Part shown: in pieces, positions 1-5,159 of the stretch
Layout: each line of letters starts with the position of its first letter
How positions within the stretch are numbered: the first letter of the stretch is position 1
DNA from: Anaerolineaceae bacterium UBA2260
GTDB lineage: Bacteria; Chloroflexota; Anaerolineae; Anaerolineales; Anaerolineaceae
Reading direction: 5' to 3'
Length of the DNA: 12,885 nt
NCBI GenBank assembly: GCA_002347485.1
Contig: DDXM01000039.1
Location: 1-12,885, forward strand
Program-made: the position numbers and the translations under genes
The notes under the pieces: generated by a model
What the model saw: only the letters and a program-made list of their open reading frames with translations
The model's database searches: none
What the model was told of the DNA's origin: nothing

Positions 1-24
1 TTTCCTCTTAACAATCCATTATTT

Positions 25-618
25 TTAAATGGTGGGCGGCAGCTTGATGCTAAATGTCGTCCCCGCTTCGCTGCCCCCGGAAGTTACCTCTATCGTTCCA
101 CCTTGCGCTTCAACCAGCGCTTTACAGATTGCCAGCCCCAACCCCATCTTTCCTGCGTTACCGCCGCGGTTCTTGTCCGCGCGATAAAAGCGGTCGAACA
201 CGTAGGGCAGATCTTCCGGATCTATGCCGTTCCCACTGTCTGTGACGCGCAGGTGCACTTTATCGCTCATCTCCGCGCTGATGTGGATCGTTCCACCGGG
301 AGGGGTGTACCTGAGGGCGTTATCCACCAGGTTCTTTAACACCTGCACCATGCGTCCTTCGTCAATGTTAATGGTGGGAAGGTTAGGTTTGGTCTCAACC
401 GTCAAAGTGATCCCCTTTTGCGCTGCGAGCGGTTCATAGGTGCGCCGTATGTATTCAAGCAGGTTAGCGGGTTCAACTGGTTGAAGCTGCATTTCCAGCC
501 CTCCGGATTCGACCTGGGTGAGGGTGGTCATGTCTCCTAACAATCGGCGCAAATGCTCGATCTCCGTTTTAATCACCTCGATGCGCTCAGGTGTCTCGCT
601 ATTGGAAAAGACACTCGA
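25..618 (-). pseudogene. 5'-truncated sensor histidine kinase (end of HisKA plus HATPase domain)
   Basis: This is the C-terminal part of a two-component sensor kinase. Reading from the first possible start, a GTG at 576, the 183-aa product shows the second helix of the dimerisation domain (EHLRRLLGDMTTLTQ) and then a complete HATPase domain: N-box NLVDNALRYT, G1 box DSGNGI, F-box FDRFYR and G2 box GLGLAI. Similarity continues upstream of the GTG to about position 618 (VFSNSETPERIEVI), so the GTG is not a natural start. A TAG at 631-633 then closes the frame. I find no H-box (SHELRTPL-type) in any minus-strand frame up to 830. There is no transmembrane segment, no sensor domain, no phospho-acceptor His and no good ribosome site. 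The simplest reading is a gene remnant cut inside the HisKA domain, incapable of autophosphorylation alone. A freestanding ATPase domain is the less likely alternative. Confidence 0.75.
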
Positions 619-729
619 TTCTCGCCCGGGCTATAAAGAATATTCCGAACGCACCAGCGAATTCATCCCGTGGTTTCCGAAAAAGTGACAAAATCTCTTG
701 CTTTTCCTGTGAGGTACAGGTATGACAAA

Positions 730-770
730 AAATCGGATAGGTAACCCTTCTTCGGGGACCTATCCGTTTT
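730..770. terminator. Bidirectional hairpin terminator
   Basis: A perfect 9-bp inverted repeat (CGGATAGGT at 734-742 and ACCTATCCG at 758-766) encloses a 15-nt loop. It is flanked by an A-run on the left and TTTT on the right. On the minus strand the hairpin is followed by ATTTTTTG, about 65 nt after the stop of the asparagine-synthetase-like gene, so it most likely terminates that gene. It may also stop plus-strand transcription. Confidence 0.75.
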
Positions 771-834
771 CCTTTCTCGTAAATTCAGGATACCAGGTTC
801 TCGTAGGGCATCCTTTTTGACACAGGATAATGGT

Positions 835-2178
835 TTAACTGACTGGTGCTCCCTTGGTCCTTCCCATCCAGGAAAGGTCTTCAAATTCTCCGAAATACTC
901 TTTGAAAATTCGATAGTATAGCAATTCCTCTTTTGTGTTCAGCGCCTCTCCATTTACAAGATTGCGTTCTGCACCAAAGTCGTGATCAGTTATCATCCTC
1001 TCGGCGTGCTCTGCGATGATCCCCTCAACTCCACCCCCCTGCCAAAATTTTGCCTTTTTTCGCATGAGCAGATTTTCAGGCAGCAGGTCGGATACTGCTT
1101 TTCGCAGGATCCATTTTTCGACCCCATTGCGAATCTTGTACTCCGCCGGAATCTCCAGCGCAAGATCGACGATATCCTGGTCCAGGAGTCCAACATACGC
1201 GACGGTGCCGTGCGCAGAAGCAGAACGATCCACGCGCTGTAAAGCGGTGTTGTGTAACCTGGCGATAATGTCGGTCAATTCTTCCTGTAGTTTTTCCTCC
1301 GGGATGTCTTTCAGGTAATCATAGCCCGCAAAGAGTTCATCCCCGCCTTCGCCTGAAAATACCGCTGGCACGTAATCGGACGCCAATTTGGCCACGAGAA
1401 AATTCAAGATACTGGACCTGACCAACAGGGCGTCAAAGCTTTCCAGGTGGTAAATCACCTCTGGAATTGTTTCCAGTAGTTCAGCAATTGTGACTGTCCG
1501 GGTGTGCTGAATAGAGCCGATGTGCCTGGCTGCCATAAGAGCGTATTGAATATCTACTGAATTTTCCAACCCGGCCGTGAAAGTGTGGAATTCCCGCATG
1601 TGCGGTCTGGCGATCGCAGCAATGGCTGTTGAATCGATTCCACCAGACAACCACGACCCCGCGCCCAGTTCAGCAATCCGCATCCCCACAGATGATTCAA
1701 GTTTTTCGCGTAACCTCCGAGCCAGGTTTTCCGCTGAGTCAGTTCGCTTCTTTTTCTGTGTAAGTTTAAAATTTCTCTTTAAGGTTGTACCGGTTAATGC
1801 GTGCCCGGGTGGCAGCTCGTGCACATCCCGTGTGACTGCCAGGAGTCCTTTTACCTCTGACGCAAAACAAATTTCTCCATCAGGCGTTCTCCCGTAATAC
1901 AGCGGTGAAATACCGAGCTGGTCCCTTTTGAGCTCGAGACCTTTTTGGGTTGCTTTCGCTGAAGCGTAATGGTTCCTGCTGACATACTCCATTACCATAT
2001 TTTCGTTTTGTATTTTTAGTGCTGATTTTTCCTGTGGTTTAGTTCCGGACGCTCCGAGTATCGCCCCATTCTTTTCGATGATATGCCGCCAATCATCTCC
2101 CCTGTGGCTCATTCTACTCAGCATTTCCCCCACTTTTTCCTTTCCATCTGGGTGCTGGATTCCTGCGATTGCTGTCAT
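835..2178 (-). CDS. Asparagine-synthetase-like ATP-dependent amidotransferase lacking the glutaminase Cys
   Basis: The 447-aa protein belongs to the asparagine synthetase B superfamily, which adenylates a carboxylate and forms an amide in the cytoplasm. The synthetase domain is well kept: PPi loop SGGIDS (178-183), GEGGDELFAGY (276-286) and the late conserved stretch LRKAVSDLLPENLLMRKKAKFWQ in pieces at 358-380. The N-terminal Ntn domain is short, about 140 residues. It keeps HRGDDW (25-30), RDQLGISPLYY (85-95) and FASEVKGLL, but begins MTAIAGI where glutamine-dependent enzymes begin MCGIAGI. The nucleophilic Cys2 is thus Thr, and no NGEIYN glutamine-binding motif is seen. I infer that it uses free ammonia, another amine or a partner amidase. 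The start at 2178 is chosen because GAGAGGAG lies about 8 nt upstream and the N-terminus aligns with the family; 20 extra in-frame codons upstream are not needed. It stands alone, convergent to nothing, and ends at the hairpin at 730-770. Confidence 0.85.
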   Translation of the reverse strand: MTAIAGIQHPDGKEKVGEMLSRMSHRGDDWRHIIEKNGAILGASGTKPQEKSALKIQNENMVMEYVSRNHYASAKATQKGLELKRDQLGISPLYYGRTPDGEICFASEVKGLLAVTRDVHELPPGHALTGTTLKRNFKLTQKKKRTDSAENLARRLREKLESSVGMRIAELGAGSWLSGGIDSTAIAAIARPHMREFHTFTAGLENSVDIQYALMAARHIGSIQHTRTVTIAELLETIPEVIYHLESFDALLVRSSILNFLVAKLASDYVPAVFSGEGGDELFAGYDYLKDIPEEKLQEELTDIIARLHNTALQRVDRSASAHGTVAYVGLLDQDIVDLALEIPAEYKIRNGVEKWILRKAVSDLLPENLLMRKKAKFWQGGGVEGIIAEHAERMITDHDFGAERNLVNGEALNTKEELLYYRIFKEYFGEFEDLSWMGRTKGAPVS

Positions 2179-2623
2179 GAGATTACTCCTCTCGTGAAAC
2201 CATCCCCGAAAGTTTTCGTACTCACCAACATTAAACAAGCCGGTGATTTATGCCGGATGCCGTCGATTATTGGATTTGAGGAAAGATCAAAAGGAAATGG
2301 TTAAATTAATGATTGGGTCGGCATCCGATTGAGTACGGTAGAATCGTTGTCCTCGATCTCATTGTACCCCATAAAAACGCTAAATTTTTCAATTGCACTC
2401 ATATCTACTTGGCCTGTTATAAATTTCAAGGATTTGAGATCACTATCTACAACTGCGAATGACTATTTCGTCCCGATGGAGTCCCTGGGTCGGGGGTGAG
2501 TTCGAACAAAATTTGAAAGTATCCATTGAATGATTGGCATTCAACCAATATTGCATTACAATTTGCTTATAAACTCGCTATTTATTGGTAAATTAGAAAA
2601 ATAAAAACAGCACTGGCATTAAT
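2179..2623. other. Divergent AT-rich intergenic region without a gene
   Basis: I see no convincing gene in these 445 bp, which separate two divergently transcribed genes and are more AT-rich than the flanking coding sequence. On the minus strand a TACAAT (complement of 2361-2366) with a TTGAAA 20 nt upstream is a weak candidate promoter for the synthetase-like gene. A 9-bp inverted repeat, CGGATGCCG at 2254-2262 and CGGCATCCG at 2319-2327, would lie in its leader. Overlapping inverted repeats near 2526-2549 precede the regulator gene and are listed separately. No clear sigma-70 promoter with correct spacing is visible for the plus-strand gene. Confidence 0.5.
2526..2549. promoter_or_regulatory. 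Overlapping inverted repeats, candidate operator of the XRE regulator
   Basis: TTGAATG (2526-2532) and CATTCAA (2538-2544) form a perfect 7-bp inverted repeat with a 5-nt spacer. ATTGG (2533-2537) and CCAAT (2545-2549) form a second, interleaved one. The element is about 75 nt upstream of the regulator start. Its position and symmetry suit a dimeric helix-turn-helix repressor acting on its own gene, but this is inference only. Confidence 0.35.
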
Positions 2624-3652
2624 ATGAAAAATCGAATGGAAAACGATCAACCAGGTCTATTGGTCGCAAGACGAATAAGGGAGTTGCGCAAGGCACGAGG
2701 TTTTTCTCTGCGCGGCTTGGCCGATATAAGCGGTTTGAATGTCAATACACTTTCTCTCATCGAAAACGGTAGAACATCTCCCTCGGTATCCACTTTAGCG
2801 CAATTATCTGACGCGCTCAAGGTACCGTTATCAACATTTTTTTCATCAGGGGATACAAAAAAGGCAGTTGTATTCACTCCTGCCAACGAAGTATCTGAGA
2901 CCGGTATCGGTAACAACCAGATGCTTAACCTGGCGCGTGACCTGACTGGTAATTCTCTTCAACCTTTTCTAGTCACATTGAGTCCGGGAATGGGCAGCGG
3001 TAAAAGGCTGGTCGTGCACACCGGTCATGAATTCGTGTATTGCCTGCAGGGTTCACTCCGCTATCAGATCGAAGATGTTGAATATTTACTAAGTGAAGGC
3101 GATAGCCTGGCTTTTGAAGCTCACCGCGCGCATTGTTGGGAAAACCAGAGTATTGGAATAACCCGTATCCTGCTGGTTATCTGTCCGGACGATTCTCGCG
3201 AAGATGTGAGCAGCCGGCATATGTCAATAAATAATAGCCACAAGGAGAAAACAATGAAAATCGCTATTATCACGGAAGATGGAAAGACGATCAGCCAGCA
3301 TTTCGGCAGAGCGCCGTTCTACCTGGTGCTCACCATCGAGGAAGGTAAAGTCGTCAATCGCGAGTTGCGTGAAAAACTGGGGCATGTGCACTTTGCCTCA
3401 GAAGCCCACGAGGGTGATCACCACGGCGCGGGTCACGGCATGGACGCGGGCTCACACAACCGACACGCGAGCATGGCGGAAGCCATTTCAGATTGTGAAG
3501 CGCTGCTTTGTGGTGGCATGGGAATGGGGGCGTATGAGAGCGTACGCCGATTGAATATCCAACCTTTTGTCACCGATCTGCGCGATGTTGACGCAGCCGT
3601 TCAAGCCTACATGGATGGAACGCTGGTTGATCACACTGAGTTGTTGCACTGA
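2624..3652 (+). CDS. XRE-family regulator with cupin domain, continuous with a NifX-like domain
   Basis: One uninterrupted 342-codon frame carries three parts. Residues 14-73 are an XRE helix-turn-helix (RRIRELRKARGFSLRGLADISGLN... IENGRTSPSVSTLAQL). Residues about 115-190 are a small cupin domain (HTGHEFVYCLQG, then GDSLAFEAHRAHCWEN), the usual ligand-sensing half of XRE-cupin regulators. From Met211 onward a dinitrogenase iron-molybdenum cofactor (NifX/NafY-type) domain follows. Known XRE-cupin regulators are about 180-200 aa and end just after the cupin; here there is no stop before the next domain. The junction (residues 192-210) is low in conserved features and contains a strong Shine-Dalgarno for Met211. 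The product may therefore be a true fusion, two overlapping products, or a regulator whose stop codon was lost. The start at 2624 has no clear Shine-Dalgarno; an in-frame ATG at 2636 is an alternative. It is divergent from the synthetase-like gene. Confidence 0.75.
   Translation: MKNRMENDQPGLLVARRIRELRKARGFSLRGLADISGLNVNTLSLIENGRTSPSVSTLAQLSDALKVPLSTFFSSGDTKKAVVFTPANEVSETGIGNNQMLNLARDLTGNSLQPFLVTLSPGMGSGKRLVVHTGHEFVYCLQGSLRYQIEDVEYLLSEGDSLAFEAHRAHCWENQSIGITRILLVICPDDSREDVSSRHMSINNSHKEKTMKIAIITEDGKTISQHFGRAPFYLVLTIEEGKVVNRELREKLGHVHFASEAHEGDHHGAGHGMDAGSHNRHASMAEAISDCEALLCGGMGMGAYESVRRLNIQPFVTDLRDVDAAVQAYMDGTLVDHTELLH
3254..3652 (+). CDS. NifX/dinitrogenase-FeMo-cofactor-family protein, internal start of the longer frame
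   Basis: From ATG 3254 the 132-aa product is a complete stand-alone member of the dinitrogenase iron-molybdenum cofactor family: N-terminal MKIAIITEDGKTISQHFGRAP, central CEALLCGGMGMGAYESV (81-97) and C-terminal DGTLVDHTELLH. AAGGAG at 3242-3247 lies 6 nt before the ATG, so independent translation is well supported. Family members bind FeMo-cofactor or other iron/molybdenum clusters, or are small proteins of unknown metal role outside nitrogen fixation. No nif gene is seen here. Residues 44-71 form an insert with eight His residues, plausibly a metal site. It overlaps the longer regulator frame in the same phase. The next gene, for a pentapeptide protein, starts 46 nt after its stop. I favour separate translation, possibly together with some fused product. 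Confidence 0.7.
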   Translation: MKIAIITEDGKTISQHFGRAPFYLVLTIEEGKVVNRELREKLGHVHFASEAHEGDHHGAGHGMDAGSHNRHASMAEAISDCEALLCGGMGMGAYESVRRLNIQPFVTDLRDVDAAVQAYMDGTLVDHTELLH

Positions 3653-3698
3653 TCATTTACCCGGATGGGGGCTATTCCCTGTCCTTAAAGGATGCGCA

Positions 3699-4160
3699 AT
3701 GAAGATCGAAGCAGAAGAATTACAGCGTATTATCGTCGCTCATGAGAAGTATCTGCGCGACGAACCCGGCGGTGAGCGGGCGAACCTTGCGGGGATTAAC
3801 CTTTATGGCTGCAATATGGCGGGCGCCAACCTTAAGGGTGCAAATCTGAAGGGTGCAAATCTCAAGCGCACGATTCTATGGGAAGCGAATCTGGAAGGCG
3901 CGAACCTGGAAGGCGCGGCGTGCAAACACGCCATTATGCAATGCGCCTGCCTGTGCAATTCCTGTTTGAAATCGGCCGGGCTGAGGGGAGTGAATCTGAT
4001 CGGCGCGGATTTGCGCGGGGCGGACATGAGCGGAGCGGATCTTGACAGCGCCATCCTGCAGGGCGCTGTCTATGACCATGGCACTACCTGGCCGGAGGGT
4101 TATGATCCGGTGACCTCAGGCGCAATTCTGTCTCACCAAAACTCAATAAAAAGCATTTAA
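3699..4160 (+). CDS. Pentapeptide-repeat protein with a Cys-rich coil
   Basis: The 153-aa protein is dominated by pentapeptide repeats of the A(N/D)LxG type from about residue 28 to 125 (ANLKGANLKGANLKR, then ADLRGADMSGADLDS). These fold as a right-handed quadrilateral beta-helix. The end, TTWPEGYDP (129-137), is a common tail of such proteins. The first 25 residues are a charged helix-like lead (EELQRIIVAHEKYL). Six Cys occur at 38, 75, 82, 84, 86 and 89, five of them within 15 residues in the middle of the helix, where the repeat pattern is weakest. The function of most such proteins is unknown; some mimic DNA and protect gyrase, but nothing here shows that. The start at 3699 is chosen for AAAGGA at 3687-3692. 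A longer in-frame opening back to 3567 overlaps the upstream gene and is not protein-like. It probably shares a transcript with the NifX-like gene. Confidence 0.85.
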   Translation: MKIEAEELQRIIVAHEKYLRDEPGGERANLAGINLYGCNMAGANLKGANLKGANLKRTILWEANLEGANLEGAACKHAIMQCACLCNSCLKSAGLRGVNLIGADLRGADMSGADLDSAILQGAVYDHGTTWPEGYDPVTSGAILSHQNSIKSI

Positions 4161-4242
4161 TTTCTCAGGATTCTAAGTAATGGCGTCTTTTCCATGGCAA
4201 CCAAGGCGCGGCGATCAACAAACTCGCTGGCGCTATTAATTT

Positions 4243-4251
4243 TGATACAAT
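4243..4251 (+). promoter_or_regulatory. Candidate extended -10 promoter for the DUF364 gene
   Basis: TGATACAAT matches the extended -10 pattern TGn-TACAAT and lies 35 nt before the ATG at 4286. No good -35 hexamer is found 17 nt upstream, which is tolerated for extended -10 promoters. The 125-nt gap before this gene is otherwise empty. Confidence 0.35.
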
Positions 4252-4285
4252 GATTAATATCACTCCAAACTACGAGGAAAATTAG

Positions 4286-5026
4286 ATGTCAATCATCTCT
4301 GAAATGCTTGCCTGCCTGCCGCAAGAACCAATCCCTGTGCGCAATGTCATTATCGGTGTGCATTGGACGCTCGTCTCAAGCCGTCACAGCGGACTGGGCT
4401 CCACCATGGTTAATAGCGGTCCGCACGGCACTGGGCGCATGCGCGATGTGGGGCATCTGCTGGAGAAAAGCGCTCAGGAACTGGCAGGCTGGCTGGAATC
4501 GGACAACCTGCTGGAAGCCAGCGTGGGTATCGCCGCGCTCAATTCACTCATCGATGTCGATGAAGAGCGCGTGCACCTGAACCTCAACGCAGCGGAGGTA
4601 ATCGCTGAAAAATCAGCGGGCAAAAACCTGGTCATCGTCGGGCATTTCCCGTTCATTAACCGCATGAAGTCGGTGGCACGCAATCTGTGGACCATCGAAA
4701 AAAAACCCTTTGGCGATGATTACCCCGAGGCAGCCGCAATGGATCTCATCCCCCAGGCGGACGTTGTCGCCATCACCGGCACTGCTTTCATCAACCAGAC
4801 CGTCGAAGGGCTGCTGGCGCTATGCCGATCCGACGCGCAGGTGATGATTCTGGGCTCGTCGACCCCATTGATGCCAATCCTCTTCGAGCATGGCATTGAT
4901 TATCTTTCTGGCTCGCGCATTATCGATGAAACTGCAGCGATCCGAACCATCCAGCAAGGCGCGAGCTTTCCGCAGGTAGAGGGGGTGCAGGTGGTGACGA
5001 TGGTCAAAGGCGAATGGCCATTTTGA
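4286..5026 (+). CDS. DUF4213/DUF364 family protein (putative heavy-metal chelation)
   Basis: The 246-aa protein resembles the DUF364 family, described as putative heavy-metal chelation proteins, with the usual N-terminal DUF4213 (enolase-N-like) half. Residues about 10-90 include VIIGVHWTLVSSRHSGLGSTMV, split here as VIIGVHWT and SGLGSTM, and the conserved SLIDVD-like end. Residues about 110-235 form a Rossmann-like half: NLVIVGHFPFI, ADVVAITGTAFINQT and MILGSSTPLMPILFEHGIDYL. No signal peptide or membrane segment is visible, so it is cytoplasmic. Its reaction is not known; related proteins sit near molybdenum or other metal enzymes, and here the next gene encodes a molybdenum hydroxylase, 133 nt downstream. 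I infer a role in cofactor or metal handling for that enzyme. GAGGA at 4274-4278 serves as the ribosome site. The family assignment is from memory of its sequence pattern. Confidence 0.75.
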   Translation: MSIISEMLACLPQEPIPVRNVIIGVHWTLVSSRHSGLGSTMVNSGPHGTGRMRDVGHLLEKSAQELAGWLESDNLLEASVGIAALNSLIDVDEERVHLNLNAAEVIAEKSAGKNLVIVGHFPFINRMKSVARNLWTIEKKPFGDDYPEAAAMDLIPQADVVAITGTAFINQTVEGLLALCRSDAQVMILGSSTPLMPILFEHGIDYLSGSRIIDETAAIRTIQQGASFPQVEGVQVVTMVKGEWPF

Positions 5027-5074
5027 ACATAGCCGGTAATTCAGTGTCTCCCGGCTGGCATGCAACCTTAAAAT

Positions 5075-5094
5075 AGCGTAAAATAATTTTAGCT
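5075..5094. promoter_or_regulatory. AT-rich near-palindrome upstream of the molybdenum hydroxylase
   Basis: TAAAAT and ATTTTA (5079-5084, 5086-5091) form a perfect palindrome around one base. It is extended by AGC and GCT with one bulged base. It lies about 65 nt before the GTG start at 5160 and could be an operator or include a -10 element. No regulator consensus is recognised. Confidence 0.25.
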
Positions 5095-5159
5095 GATGAG
5101 TAACAATATTTCCATGTAATCCACTACGATTATCAATAAAATACCAATCGGAGGACGCG

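Noticed and set aside
631..633. TAG before the kinase remnant read through as pyrrolysine or an amber stop
   Set aside because: Reading on past the TAG gives no HisKA-like sequence in this or other minus-strand frames, so the missing part is absent and not just interrupted.
3567..3698. Longer N-terminus for the pentapeptide protein from ATG 3567
   Set aside because: It lies in another frame over the end of the NifX-like gene, has no ribosome site and is not protein-like. ATG 3699 has AAAGGA at the right spacing.
3825..3918. Short tandem DNA repeats (GGGTGCAAATCT-like units) as a CRISPR or repeat locus
   Set aside because: The 15-bp periodicity comes from pentapeptide codons in an open frame. 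There are no spacers.
5031..5056. AGCCGG/CCGGCT hairpin as a terminator after the DUF364 gene
   Set aside because: Only a 6-bp stem with a 14-nt loop and no T-run after it.
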